Shown: positions 25,988-35,214, numbered from the stretch's first letter. The stretch is DNA of 45,820 nt from Bacteroidales bacterium (GCA_018401015.1 JAGYLP010000015.1:1-45820); one strand, 5' to 3'. Translations and numbers: made by a program. The notes: a model not told the origin generated them from the letters alone.

Positions 25988-26737
25988 ATGAATAGTAAGG
26001 AATCGAATTCGTATTTTCAATTTAGACGCTTTCGTTTAAGCCAAGCAAGGGCAGCCATGAAATTGGGTGTCGATAGCATGATTTTAGGTTCATGGGTGGA
26101 GGTTAGTAATCGAAAACGTATTTTGGACTTAGGAGCAGGAACCGGAGTGTTGAGTTTAATGATGGCTCAGCGAACCAATGCGCACATTACGGCCATAGAA
26201 CTGGATGAGCAAGCTTGCCTCGATGCCGAACTTAATTTCCAATCCGCGCCTTGGCCTGATCGCCTTGAATTAATTCAAGGCGATGCTGTAAACTATGCTT
26301 CGAGTTATACCGACGCTTTGTTCGATGCCATAATTACCAATCCACCGTATTTTGAACGTTCCTTAAAATCGACTGTAGCGCATAGGAATTTAGCTCGACA
26401 CAACGACCAATTGAGTAACGAGCAATTGCTATTTTGTGCTTCGAAGTTATTATTGCCCAATGGTCGCTTGCAGCTTATTCTGCCCACCGAGCGAGCCGAT
26501 CGATTTCTGAGCGAGGCAGCCAAGCAGAACTGGCAGCTACTTCGAATACTGAATATTCAACCTAAAACCCATAAACCCGTCAATCGTCGTGTCATGGAGC
26601 TTTCGCGGGTCCCAGGAAAATTCCAAGAAGATTCACTAGTGGTTTATCAGGGGCATTATTACAGCGAGGAGTATATTCGATTAACCAAGTCTTTTTATTT
26701 TAAAGACCTTCGGGCCAACCTTTCCCCACGATCATAA
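25988..26737 (+). CDS. tRNA1(Val) (adenine-37-N6)-methyltransferase-like protein
   Basis: A 249-residue class I SAM methyltransferase of the YfiC/TrmN6 type. Seen: 'FRLSQARAAMKLGVDSMILGSW' at the N-terminus, motif I LDLGAGTGVLSLMM (about residues 45-58), acidic IELDE (motif II), and NPPYF (motif IV, catalytic for amino-group methylation; about residue 116). The N-terminal FQFRRF... sequence is typical of TrmN6, which modifies A37 of tRNA-Val. The exact target base should be treated as inferred. Confidence 0.9.
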   Translation: MNSKESNSYFQFRRFRLSQARAAMKLGVDSMILGSWVEVSNRKRILDLGAGTGVLSLMMAQRTNAHITAIELDEQACLDAELNFQSAPWPDRLELIQGDAVNYASSYTDALFDAIITNPPYFERSLKSTVAHRNLARHNDQLSNEQLLFCASKLLLPNGRLQLILPTERADRFLSEAAKQNWQLLRILNIQPKTHKPVNRRVMELSRVPGKFQEDSLVVYQGHYYSEEYIRLTKSFYFKDLRANLSPRS

Positions 26738-26789
26738 AGGAGATGAGGATTGACTGAGGGGAAATAATTATTTGGTGGTCATTTTTTGG

Positions 26790-26797
26790 TAGCTTTG
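26790..26797 (+). promoter_or_regulatory. Candidate -7 promoter element for the thioesterase gene
   Basis: TAGCTTTG fits TAnnTTTG. A TTTG at 26771-26774 lies 15 bp upstream, which is short for a -33 box. Its position downstream of the in-frame GTG at 26786 supports the ATG at 26822 as the real start of the thioesterase. Confidence 0.4.
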
Positions 26798-26821
26798 CGG
26801 CAAATTGAAAATTTCAGATCG

Positions 26822-27229
26822 ATGTATTCCGTAGATGTTAAGTTACGTGTTCGTTACGGCGAAACCGATAAAATGGGTTATGTGTACCACGGAAACTACC
26901 CTCAGTATTACGAAGTTGCCCGAGTAGAGTGGATGAGAAGTTTGGGAATGTCGTACAAAGAAGTCGAGGACGACGGTATTATCATGCCCGTTATCGATAT
27001 GCGTTTGAAGTATCTTGCACCTGCTTTTTACGATGAAGAGTTATTGATACGAGCGAGCGTTCGCGAAATGCCTGCAACTCGAATTCTTTTTCATTATGAG
27101 GTCTTTAATCAAACAGGTAAATTAATCAATGAAGGGGAGAATACTTTAGTTTTTGTAAATGCTGAAACGCGCCGGCCGCAACGATTACCGGAAAGGATGA
27201 AATTGAAACTATTACCCTATTTTAACTAA
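26822..27229 (+). CDS. Acyl-CoA thioesterase, YbgC/FadM (4-hydroxybenzoyl-CoA thioesterase) type
   Basis: A 135-residue single hot-dog-fold thioesterase. The start at 26822 (MYSVDVKLRVRYGETD) is chosen because the earlier frame would start at or before the likely promoter. Seen: 'RYGETDKMGYVYHGNYPQYYEVARVEWM', with the catalytic Asp of ETD and the YVYHGNY segment of YbgC-like enzymes. YbgC proteins hydrolyse short or medium acyl-CoAs and are linked to envelope processes in some bacteria; the substrate here is unknown. The next gene starts 6 bp downstream on the same strand. Confidence 0.92.
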   Translation: MYSVDVKLRVRYGETDKMGYVYHGNYPQYYEVARVEWMRSLGMSYKEVEDDGIIMPVIDMRLKYLAPAFYDEELLIRASVREMPATRILFHYEVFNQTGKLINEGENTLVFVNAETRRPQRLPERMKLKLLPYFN

Positions 27230-27235
27230 CGAGCT

Positions 27236-27664
27236 ATGCCCGGAAAACGGATAAAACCACTCAAGATTGCTGTCGATTTCGATGGAACCATTGTTGAACA
27301 TAAGTATCCTGAAATAGGAGAGGAGCTCCTCTTTGCATTTGAAACGCTGAAACAATTGCAGAAAAAGGGTCACATTCTCATTTTATGGACCTATAGGGCA
27401 GGGAAAGAGCTCGACGAAGCTGTTGCTTTTTGCCGCGATCATGGAATTGAATTCTATGCGGTTAATAAAAGCTATCCCGAGGAGATAATGGACGATAGCA
27501 TTAGTCGGAAAATCGATGCTGATGTGTTCATCGACGATCGAAATGTGGGTGGCTTCCCCGGATGGAGCAAAATTTGGCAGTTGCTAAATCCGGAAGACGA
27601 TATGGAATTTACCCCTCCTTCGAAAGTGAAGAAGGGATTTCTATCGAATCTATTGGGGAAATAA
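27236..27664 (+). CDS. HAD-superfamily protein, BT0820-like
   Basis: A 142-residue compact HAD hydrolase. Motif I is DFDGTIVEH (residues about 14-22), followed by 'GHILILWTYRAGKELDEAVAFC' (motif II region), and a conserved 'DVFIDDRNVGGFPGW' (motif IV acidic pair). It resembles the family represented by Bacteroides BT0820, whose biological substrate I cannot name. It follows the thioesterase by 6 bp and converges on the small winged-helix gene with a 1-bp gap. Confidence 0.85.
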   Translation: MPGKRIKPLKIAVDFDGTIVEHKYPEIGEELLFAFETLKQLQKKGHILILWTYRAGKELDEAVAFCRDHGIEFYAVNKSYPEEIMDDSISRKIDADVFIDDRNVGGFPGWSKIWQLLNPEDDMEFTPPSKVKKGFLSNLLGK

Positions 27665-27665
27665 G

Positions 27666-27842
27666 CTATTTCGCTTCGTAAAAGCAGCGTTTAGGAGAAC
27701 TGATCAAATCTTCCGATTTGAGGGTTTTAATCCATTTATCTACTTCCTTTTTGTCGAGTCCGGTTTTTTCTGCAATATCTCCGCTTTTAAGAGGTGATTC
27801 ACTTTGTTTGAGCGTCTCGAGTACTTTTAATTTGCTATCCAT
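27666..27842 (-). CDS. Small winged-helix/HTH protein (58 residues)
   Basis: Below common length cut-offs. Translation from ATG at 27842: starts MDSKLKVLETLKQSESPLKS, continues GDIAEKTGLDKKEVDKWIKT and ends SPKRCFYEAK. This is a MarR/ArsR-like small helix-turn-helix domain with 'GDIAEKTGLDKKEVDKWI' as the recognition helices and a terminal 'ISSPKRCFYE' signature common in tiny HTH proteins of bacteria and archaea. It is 40 bp downstream of alaS on the same strand, so probably co-transcribed. The stop is 1 bp from the end of the convergent HAD gene. Target unknown. Confidence 0.8.
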   Translation of the reverse strand: MDSKLKVLETLKQSESPLKSGDIAEKTGLDKKEVDKWIKTLKSEDLISSPKRCFYEAK

Positions 27843-27882
27843 CCTGTTTATTTGTTAGTTGATTAATCTAATCCTGAATCTA

Positions 27883-30510
27883 TTAGTTGAACTGATTGGT
27901 GAGGATTTGCTGTAATTTGGCAAAGGCTTGTGCTAATCCTGCCGGGTTTTTACCTCCTGCGGTAGCAAAAAAGGCTTGTCCTCCTCCGCCACCTTGTATT
28001 TCTTTTGCTACTTCCCGAATCAAACTTCCCGCGTTTAATCCTTCCGATTTAATCACTTCTTTGCTAATAGCCAAGCTAAGCTGAGCTTTCCCATCTTGTT
28101 GATGTCCCAGCAATAAGACCAAATTACTTAATTCATCTTTTAACTGAAAAGCCAGATCCTTAGCTATCGGAATTTGTTCTCCGCTTAATTCTGCAGTTAT
28201 CAATTGCAGCTTTCCTATTTGAATGGCTTGTTGTTTCAGGTTTTGCTTGAAGTCTTTCAAATTGCTGCGCGATAGTTTTTCAATTTCTTTTTGCAGATTT
28301 TTATGTTCTTCCAGCAGTTGATGGATTTGCTTTTCCGCATTTACTCCTGGCTTCAGCAAGGATTCAATCCGTTCGAGCTTTTCAAGTTGATTTTCAATAT
28401 ACTCGCGTGCTGCCTCTCCGGTAATAGCTTCAATTCGTCGAATACCCGAGGCTACTGAACTTTCGCTCATGATTTTGAAATAAGCGATTTCGGAGGTATT
28501 GCCAACGTGAGTTCCACCGCAGAGTTCCACCGATTCCCCCATTTGAATCACGCGTACCGCTTCGCCATATTTCTCGCCAAAAAGTGCCATAGCACCCATC
28601 TCCTGAGCTTTACCGATGGGAACGTGACGCATCTCCGTGCGCTCCACATGATTCAATATTGCTTTGTTCACATGATCTTCTACTTGCTTTATTTCCTCCC
28701 GACTCATTTTCTGAAAATGAGCAAAGTCGAAACGTAAACGTTTCGGGTCAACTAGGGAGCCTTTCTGCTCTACTTGTTCGCCCAGAATTGCTCGCAAAGC
28801 ATGATGCAGCAAGTGAGTTGCAGAGTGATTGCGCTCGGTTGCTTTTCTGGCCGCCAAATCGACACGGGCTGTAAAATCCGATTCAATAGGTTGAGGAAGC
28901 TTTTCAACCAAATGGATGGTCAAAGCATTCTCTTTTACGGTATCGATAATCTCGATTTGTTCTGTATCATTGTAAAAGATGCCGGTATCGCCTACTTGTC
29001 CGCCGCTTTCGGCATAAAAAGGAGTTTGATTGAAAACCACTTGATAAAGCGCTTTCCCTTTGGTTTCGACCTTTCGGTAGCGTGTAATCACTACCGGATG
29101 TTCGGTATAATCGTAACCGACAAATTCTTCGGTTTCTTTTCGAAGAAAAACCCAGTCGCCTTTTTCAATGCCTGCATCTTGGCGCGATCGGGCTTTTTGC
29201 TCAGCCATTTCTCGATTGAAGCCTTCGAGGTCGATCCTAACTCCGGCTTCCGAGGCAATGAGTTGACTAAGATCCACCGGAAAACCATAAGTGTCGTATA
29301 GTTCGAAACAATCTTTCCCCGAGATCGTCGGTTCACTCTTGTCCTTCAACTTTAGAATAATTTGATCCAGACGCTTAATTCCTGTTTCCAAGGTTCGTAA
29401 AAAGGAACTTTCCTCTTCCCTCATAACTTGTTTGATGAGGTCTTTTTGGGCTCTCAATTCGGGAAAATGATCCCCCATGGTTTGGTCGAGGATATCGACC
29501 AGTTCATACATGAATGCTTCTTTGCGATTAAGGAAGGTGAAGCCATAGCGTACAGCTCTTCGCAGGATGCGTCGTATTACATAACCCGCTTTGTTATTGG
29601 ATGGTAGCTGTCCGTCGGCAATAGCAAAGGCAATGGCTCGAACATGGTCGGAAATAACCCGCAAAGCGATATCCGTTTTAAGGTCTTGACCATATTTTTT
29701 CCCAGATGATTGCGCCAAAAATTGAATAAGAGGTTGAAAAATATCGGTGTCGTAATTTGATGTTTTTCCTTGAACAGCCATGGTCAAGCGCTCAAAGCCC
29801 ATTCCGGTATCGACATGCTTTGCTGGTAACTGCTCCAACTGTCCGTTCGCTTTTCGGTTAAATTGAATGAAAACAAGGTTCCATATTTCGACCACTTGCG
29901 GATGATCTCGATTAACCAGTTCGCTGCCGGGAATGGCTTTTCGCTCACTATCCGAACGAAGGTCGATGTGAATCTCGGAGCAAGGTCCACAAGGACCGGA
30001 ATCGCCCATTTCCCAAAAATTATCTTTTTTACTTCCATCGAGAATCCGCTCAAGTGGCAAATATGATTCCCAGAAGTTCGAAGCTTCATCGTCGCGAGAA
30101 AGTTGTTCGCTTTCGTCGCCACCAAATACTGTAGCATAAAGGCGGTCGGGCGAAAGTTGAATTTCTTGGGTTAAAAACTCCCAGGCCCAATCGATGGCTT
30201 CTTTTTTAAAATAATCGCCAAACGACCAGTTGCCTAACATCTCGAACATTGTATGATGATAAGTGTCGTGCCCAACCTCTTCCAAGTCGTTGTGTTTTCC
30301 GCTTACTCTCAAGCACTTCTGGGTGTCGGCAACACGAGGGTAGGGCGATTCGCTATTCCCCAGAAAGTAGTCTTTGAATTGGTTCATCCCTGCATTGGTG
30401 AACAACAAGGTGGGGTCGTTTTTAATCACCATGGGTGCCGATTCAACTATTTTGTGGTTTTTACTTTGGAAGAAATCAAAGAACTTTTGACGGATTTCTT
30501 GAGAGGTCAT
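27883..30510 (-). CDS. alaS: Alanyl-tRNA synthetase
   Basis: Charges tRNA-Ala with alanine. 875 residues, normal length. Seen: class II catalytic core with 'PTLLFTNAGMNQFKDYFLG', 'GHDTYHHTMFEMLGNWSFGDYFK' and 'NLVFIQFNR'; the editing domain with zinc motifs HSATH (in ERNHSATHLLHHALR) and CGGTH (VELCGGTHVGNTSE); a coiled coil (about 700-760) and C-Ala domain with 'GGGGGQAFFATAGGKNP'. All expected motifs are present. It is divergent from the M23 peptidase gene, a gene order also seen in other Bacteroidota. Confidence 0.98.
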   Translation of the reverse strand: MTSQEIRQKFFDFFQSKNHKIVESAPMVIKNDPTLLFTNAGMNQFKDYFLGNSESPYPRVADTQKCLRVSGKHNDLEEVGHDTYHHTMFEMLGNWSFGDYFKKEAIDWAWEFLTQEIQLSPDRLYATVFGGDESEQLSRDDEASNFWESYLPLERILDGSKKDNFWEMGDSGPCGPCSEIHIDLRSDSERKAIPGSELVNRDHPQVVEIWNLVFIQFNRKANGQLEQLPAKHVDTGMGFERLTMAVQGKTSNYDTDIFQPLIQFLAQSSGKKYGQDLKTDIALRVISDHVRAIAFAIADGQLPSNNKAGYVIRRILRRAVRYGFTFLNRKEAFMYELVDILDQTMGDHFPELRAQKDLIKQVMREEESSFLRTLETGIKRLDQIILKLKDKSEPTISGKDCFELYDTYGFPVDLSQLIASEAGVRIDLEGFNREMAEQKARSRQDAGIEKGDWVFLRKETEEFVGYDYTEHPVVITRYRKVETKGKALYQVVFNQTPFYAESGGQVGDTGIFYNDTEQIEIIDTVKENALTIHLVEKLPQPIESDFTARVDLAARKATERNHSATHLLHHALRAILGEQVEQKGSLVDPKRLRFDFAHFQKMSREEIKQVEDHVNKAILNHVERTEMRHVPIGKAQEMGAMALFGEKYGEAVRVIQMGESVELCGGTHVGNTSEIAYFKIMSESSVASGIRRIEAITGEAAREYIENQLEKLERIESLLKPGVNAEKQIHQLLEEHKNLQKEIEKLSRSNLKDFKQNLKQQAIQIGKLQLITAELSGEQIPIAKDLAFQLKDELSNLVLLLGHQQDGKAQLSLAISKEVIKSEGLNAGSLIREVAKEIQGGGGGQAFFATAGGKNPAGLAQAFAKLQQILTNQFN

Positions 30511-30589
30511 ATAGCGTAACTGGTTAGTTATTAACAGGTATGTTTTGATAAGTTAAACTCTGTGGTGGACGCAAAATTAATTTAATTCT

Positions 30590-30597
30590 TATATTTG
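30590..30597 (+). promoter_or_regulatory. Candidate -7 promoter element for the M23 peptidase gene
   Basis: TATATTTG matches TAnnTTTG exactly and lies 40 bp before the ATG. The expected -33 region lacks a clean TTTG. Confidence 0.45.
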
Positions 30598-30637
30598 CCG
30601 CATTGAGAAATCAAAACTCATTCGTAAAACCAGTTGG

Positions 30638-31612
30638 ATGTTCCGAAAAGTATTTTATCAGTTTAATCCTAAAACGCTCAGTCACGAAAAAGTGGTACTG
30701 AGTTTTCGGCAGCGTATCATCCGATTTTTACCTCAGTTTAGCCTAATCATCATTTTCTCTATTCTCCTTACATGGCTCATGGGAACTGTTTTTACCTCAC
30801 CATGGGAACGGAAACTCCAGCGCGAAAATGATTTCCTGGTTCTGCAATACGAAATGATGTCGCAGGAGATGGATAAAATGAAAACGGTGCTAGCCGATAT
30901 GCAGCAACGCGACGATAATATTTATCGGGCAGTTTTTAATGCTGAACCATTACCCCGATCCAAACGGATTGCTGGATATGGAGGTGCAAACCTTTATGAG
31001 AAATTGAACGGTTACGATAATTCCGATATCGTGATCAATACCGCACAAAAGCTCGAAAGCATTAAGAAAAGCATGGTGGTTCAATCGAAATCGTACGACG
31101 AGATTGTTGAATTGTCCAAATCGAAAGAAGAGTTTTTAAAACATGTACCAGCAATTCAGCCCATTTACAACAAGCACCTTACCCGAATAGCGTCGGGCTA
31201 TGGCTGGCGAATCCATCCTATTTACAAGATTCGGAAATTCCACTACGGAATGGATTTTACAGCTCCGACCGGAACTCCTATCTACGCTACTGGCGATGGA
31301 AAAGTAGAAAAGGTTCGAAAATCATCCATTGGTTACGGTAGGCATGTGGTTATCGATCACGGATTTGGATACAGAACCCTTTATGCTCATTTGAACGATT
31401 TTAATGTAAAAGCCGGACAAACAGTTAAGCGAGGTCAAATTATCGGATATGTTGGTAATACAGGGACTTCCACTGCCCCGCACCTACACTACGAAGTGAT
31501 TCTCAACGATAAGCGCATCGATCCTAAGAATTATTTTATCCAGGATTTAACCCCAGCCGAATACCGCGAAATGATTGAAATTAGTAGTCGCATTGGTCAG
31601 AGTTTCGACTAG
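30638..31612 (+). CDS. M23-family peptidase, membrane-anchored LytM type
   Basis: A 324-residue protein with one N-terminal transmembrane helix (about residues 32-52), a coiled-coil region (about 58-95) and a C-terminal M23 domain (about 185-300). The zinc and catalytic motifs are complete: HYGMDF (H and D ligands) and HLHYE (HxH). The domain runs 'RIASGYGWRIHPI...HYGMDFTAPTGTPIYATGDG...HLHYEV'. It would cut peptide cross-links in peptidoglycan or activate amidases from the periplasmic face. It is divergent from alaS and convergent with the helix-hairpin-helix protein gene, with only a 3-bp gap. Confidence 0.94.
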   Translation: MFRKVFYQFNPKTLSHEKVVLSFRQRIIRFLPQFSLIIIFSILLTWLMGTVFTSPWERKLQRENDFLVLQYEMMSQEMDKMKTVLADMQQRDDNIYRAVFNAEPLPRSKRIAGYGGANLYEKLNGYDNSDIVINTAQKLESIKKSMVVQSKSYDEIVELSKSKEEFLKHVPAIQPIYNKHLTRIASGYGWRIHPIYKIRKFHYGMDFTAPTGTPIYATGDGKVEKVRKSSIGYGRHVVIDHGFGYRTLYAHLNDFNVKAGQTVKRGQIIGYVGNTGTSTAPHLHYEVILNDKRIDPKNYFIQDLTPAEYREMIEISSRIGQSFD

Positions 31613-31615
31613 GAC

Positions 31616-33655
31616 TCATAGCTTGATAATTAGTCTCATTCTCCATTCATAACGCTTCGAGCCAGCAATCTCTTCTCCCCCGGTACCAATTGATTCTACA
31701 TAAAAATATTCTGTTTGTGCCAATTTAATCGATACTTTACACCAATCATAAGGACTGTATTGTACCAATGCATATGTTCGAGACCCTTCCTCGTAAAGCA
31801 TCGTACTTGCAGTCACCTGAAAAGCATCATTCTCCAAGGCATAAAGCCTACTGTTAAAATCGTCGGTGTCGAACCAAACCATCCTACCATAAATACGCAG
31901 TTTGGGATGCATCTCCCACATAAAATCCTGATAAATCATCAATCCTTTCGAAGGACGATTTCCACTCTCCCCAACTTGCGTGTATTCGATGCGGTTTTGC
32001 AGTCGTATCGTTTTATTAGGATAATAACTCGCATGAAGGCGGATAAACGTTTGCTCATGGGAGACCGGAAACAGATAGGTATCGCTGACGCTTGGATTGA
32101 GTGGATATTTCTTATGCCGTACTTGCAGATAAGCCATTAACGGAAAATCGGGATTGAATTGGAGTTTAAGCGCACTTTGCTCATAGTGCGATGGTGCGTT
32201 TACTCTATAGGCTAACCAGGGATTTTTAAGCCAATCGAAATAGGCCTGGAGATTCCAATACGCGTTAAGATCCAGTCGAATGCTCCCATACCAGGCGTAC
32301 TCGTTAGTATTTCCACTAAATTGCCCTAAGGCGCTGGACGCAATTCCTACAAAATCGGGGTCATACTGTCGATAAAGGAAAGCTAAGTGCAATCGATTAA
32401 CGGGTTGAATCATGAGGCCATGAATTTGATTGAAACGCCATTGAGTATCGGCGCTGAACTCTCCAAAAAAGTGAAAACGTTTCCAGTTAAATTGATAGTC
32501 GCTCCCCAAAATCATTAGCTTTTGAGGGTTAAGTTCCGCATGATTCCAATCGGATTCAGCCTGAAATTGATGCACCCATTGATGATAACTTCGATGGGCG
32601 AAATTGATTCCAATTTGAAAGTTTCGATAGCGGTAAAATAAGTTTCCACCGGCTGTAAGCTCATCGATGTTTTTTCGACGGTTAAGTTCATTCGAAGTGC
32701 GATGTAACCCCCCGGTATAGAGCTGCTCCAGGTAAAGGGTGCTATCGGTGATGCTGAATTTGGCGTCGCGCGGAAAAAGCGAAACAAACCAGCTGGTTCC
32801 CCAATTTGAACCCTTTAAGGAATAGGCGAGCCCAAGCAAGTTATTCGTTTCGTCGTTACCTTTATAAGGTCTTACTCCTCGGTTGAATTTTTTGATTTCG
32901 TAGGCTCGGTCGATAGTAAAACCGGCTGCATAGGAATTATCGAAGCTCAGTCCTTGCCCGAATCCAGCTTTAAAATTCCCTAAAATTAAAGTCTGGGTTT
33001 TTAATTTATTCTGGAATAAAACATAACCACCCGTGAAGTCAAAACCACGCTGTTTCGCATTCCATTGCATCGATTCGCCGGGGTCTTTTTCGGCCGTAAA
33101 TCCTATACTGAGCGTTCGGCTAAGTTGCACCTTTCCGTTTATTGCAATTCCCCATTGGGAGCCAGCATAAGCCAGTGTTGAGTCTGCGTCGGGTGAATAG
33201 GCAGCTTGCTTGTTAAGCACCCGACGCATGGATACTTGTATTTCACCTCTACGGTAGGCATAGTCCAAGCTTGAATGGATAGAAGCAATAGTTTGTTTTT
33301 TAGGTTGGACAAGTACAAAAGGCAGGAGTCGCTGAACATCGGAAGCCTCAAATCCCGGGATCGTTTGAAGTTCATGAACTGATAGAATTTGTTTCATGCT
33401 CTTCCGATATCTTTCCAACGATTGTAATTGATAAGAGCTAATTAGACCATATTCCCAAAGTAGATTGATTTCGGATGAATTGAGCGAAACCGGATTTTCG
33501 GCAAGGAATTCCAGGTTGCGGCTTAAGTCATCTTTTTCATCGTCGGAGAGGAGACCTTCGCTCAATTGGTCAATCGTTTCGCTCACAGGAATCGATTGCC
33601 CTGAGGCAAGAAAAGGGAAAATTCCCAGAAATGCTGCGAGCCAAAGGATTCTCAT
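31616..33655 (-). CDS. Helix-hairpin-helix outer-membrane beta-barrel protein
   Basis: A 679-residue protein with a signal peptide (MRILWLAAFLGIFPFLASGQ), then an alpha-helical region of about residues 25-115 containing two HhH-like elements ('LLWEYGLISSYQLQSLERYRKS' and 'LSVHELQTIPGFEASDVQRLLPFV') like those of ComEA, then a long beta-rich region with alternating strands ending in a terminal R-L-I-I-K-L strand, as expected of an outer-membrane barrel. HhH domains usually bind DNA without sequence specificity, but in this Bacteroidota family the role is not established. The gene overlaps its upstream neighbour by 4 bp (start 33655, neighbour stop 33652), so they are translated together. Confidence 0.8.
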   Translation of the reverse strand: MRILWLAAFLGIFPFLASGQSIPVSETIDQLSEGLLSDDEKDDLSRNLEFLAENPVSLNSSEINLLWEYGLISSYQLQSLERYRKSMKQILSVHELQTIPGFEASDVQRLLPFVLVQPKKQTIASIHSSLDYAYRRGEIQVSMRRVLNKQAAYSPDADSTLAYAGSQWGIAINGKVQLSRTLSIGFTAEKDPGESMQWNAKQRGFDFTGGYVLFQNKLKTQTLILGNFKAGFGQGLSFDNSYAAGFTIDRAYEIKKFNRGVRPYKGNDETNNLLGLAYSLKGSNWGTSWFVSLFPRDAKFSITDSTLYLEQLYTGGLHRTSNELNRRKNIDELTAGGNLFYRYRNFQIGINFAHRSYHQWVHQFQAESDWNHAELNPQKLMILGSDYQFNWKRFHFFGEFSADTQWRFNQIHGLMIQPVNRLHLAFLYRQYDPDFVGIASSALGQFSGNTNEYAWYGSIRLDLNAYWNLQAYFDWLKNPWLAYRVNAPSHYEQSALKLQFNPDFPLMAYLQVRHKKYPLNPSVSDTYLFPVSHEQTFIRLHASYYPNKTIRLQNRIEYTQVGESGNRPSKGLMIYQDFMWEMHPKLRIYGRMVWFDTDDFNSRLYALENDAFQVTASTMLYEEGSRTYALVQYSPYDWCKVSIKLAQTEYFYVESIGTGGEEIAGSKRYEWRMRLIIKL

Positions 33656-34482
33656 GGTTTTGAATGATTAAAATGATACCAAATGCTTAACGAGGGTGTT
33701 ATTCCCAGAATCCAATGATGCTGATAAGCAAACTGTATTCGAAATGGAGCATGGTAATAATGGACGCCAAAACTGATTTGCTTGCGCGGATAAACAAAGC
33801 CGCCCATTAGGAGCCAGGATGGATCGAGACGATAATCGAGAGCAAACTTTGTTTCAAGCGGAAAGCCGGAAGTTTTTTCTAGTTCGAAGTATAAATTTGC
33901 TCGTTCCTCCCAAGGTATTTTAACCCCTATGTTGATGGTATTATACATAGGTGAAAGGGAGTTTTCCTGATTAATTTGATACGGATTTGGCGAAATAAGA
34001 ATTCCTAATTTACCGCCTTCAGTATAGTGATAAATCATCCCAAGGGTGAATTGAGCTCTCAAATGGGTATGGCTAAATCGATGATGATAGGCTCCTACTT
34101 GAACACCTATTGCCAGGTTTGGTAATAGTTTGCGACCATAAGACAAACCATAAAGATTCTCGTAATATAAACTTGAACCTGCAAGAATTGCATGAACACC
34201 GAGCTGGTCTGCAGAACGAGTATACATTGCTCCGGCGGTGCGATTGTGAGTTAGTTCCGACCTAAATGGGTTTGAATAGGCCAAGTATGCAAGTAGGCCG
34301 GGATTTAACAAAATAGTAGCTGGATTGGCCGTATATCCCGGATTCCAGTCATGGCAGCATCGGATGGAACCCATTCCGTTCGATTCCGCAAATGAAATTA
34401 AACCTTGGCTCCTGGCAGGAAGAATCAGCAGGAGGAGGGAGATTGCAAGGAGTAGTTTGTAGTATAATTTGCTGTTATACAT
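33652..34482 (-). CDS. Outer-membrane protein of PorV/PorQ-like fold
   Basis: A 276-residue protein with a signal peptide (MYNSKLYYKLLLAISLLLLILPARSQ). After it: 'GMGSIRCCHDWNPGYTANPATILLNPG', recalling the N-terminal 'NPA' segment of PorV/PorQ/FadL-like barrels, then amphipathic beta-strands to the end ('LSIWYHFNHSKP'). Two adjacent cysteines (CC) follow GSIR. No further domain recognised. The stop codon overlaps the start of the HhH barrel gene by 4 bp, so the two proteins probably work as a pair in the outer membrane. Upstream, 34483-34680 is a divergent region shared with hpt. Confidence 0.7.
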   Translation of the reverse strand: MYNSKLYYKLLLAISLLLLILPARSQGLISFAESNGMGSIRCCHDWNPGYTANPATILLNPGLLAYLAYSNPFRSELTHNRTAGAMYTRSADQLGVHAILAGSSLYYENLYGLSYGRKLLPNLAIGVQVGAYHHRFSHTHLRAQFTLGMIYHYTEGGKLGILISPNPYQINQENSLSPMYNTINIGVKIPWEERANLYFELEKTSGFPLETKFALDYRLDPSWLLMGGFVYPRKQISFGVHYYHAPFRIQFAYQHHWILGITPSLSIWYHFNHSKP

Positions 34483-34680
34483 GCCTTTGTCTATTATTTC
34501 TTCTCAAAGAAGAAGAAAGGAAACGGAAGGAGGCATGCTGAGTGTTCTTCCTGGAAAGCTAGTTTCAAATGGAAGAATATTCGTGAAAATGAAGCTTGAA
34601 AAGTGGTTAACTCATCTTGTAGAAAGCCTCATTAATTGTACTTTCGCAAAATTCTTCAATTTCGCAATTACACGCAAACC

Positions 34681-35214
34681 ATGGATAAAATAAAAGTACT
34701 CGATAAAGAATTCATTTTGTACTTAGATGAAAGTCGCATTCAAAATGCGATTAAAGATCTCGCAAACAGGCTCAATCAGGATCTCGCAGAAGAGGACCTG
34801 GTGTTTGTGGCTGTATTAAATGGTAGTTTTATGTTTGCAGCCGATTTGTTCCGACAAATTAAACTCCCGGCTCAAATTAGTTTCGTGAAACTATCCTCTT
34901 ATTCAGGAACTCAATCGACCGGAACCATGAATCGACTGATTGGATTAAACGAAGATTTACGAGGTAAAACGATTGTGTTGCTCGAAGATATCATCGACAC
35001 AGGAAATACCTTAGTAGAGCTCATCCAACAATTAGGCGACTTACACGCTAAATCCGTTAAAATTGTGAGTTTGCTCTTTAAACCCGAAGCTTATAAAAAA
35101 GAAATTCCGATTGATTATATAGGCATTGAAATTCCTAATGAGTTCATTGTAGGATATGGTCTGGATTATAATGGCTTTGGAAGAAATTTAGCGTGCATAT
35201 ACAAAATTGTTTAG
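34681..35214 (+). CDS. hpt: Hypoxanthine phosphoribosyltransferase
   Basis: Salvages hypoxanthine (and often guanine) to IMP/GMP using PRPP. 177 residues. The start at 34681 (MDKIKVLDKEFILYL) is taken because the in-frame ATG at 34636 adds residues unlike the family. Seen: 'VLNGSFMFAADLFRQI', 'FVKLSSYSGTQSTG' and the PRPP-binding motif LLEDIIDTGNTL (about residues 100-111), plus 'FIVGYGLDYNGFGRN' near the C-terminus. It lies upstream of adk and obgE, a gene order found in many Bacteroidota; the 53-bp gap allows co-transcription. Confidence 0.95.
   Translation: MDKIKVLDKEFILYLDESRIQNAIKDLANRLNQDLAEEDLVFVAVLNGSFMFAADLFRQIKLPAQISFVKLSSYSGTQSTGTMNRLIGLNEDLRGKTIVLLEDIIDTGNTLVELIQQLGDLHAKSVKIVSLLFKPEAYKKEIPIDYIGIEIPNEFIVGYGLDYNGFGRNLACIYKIV

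Noticed and set aside
26786-26821. Earlier GTG start for the thioesterase
   Set aside because: It adds 12 residues unlike the family and would put the start before the predicted -7 box; the ATG at 26822 fits.
28774-29301. A 175-codon frame on the plus strand inside alaS
   Set aside because: It lies fully inside alaS on the other strand, and alaS is complete and conserved.
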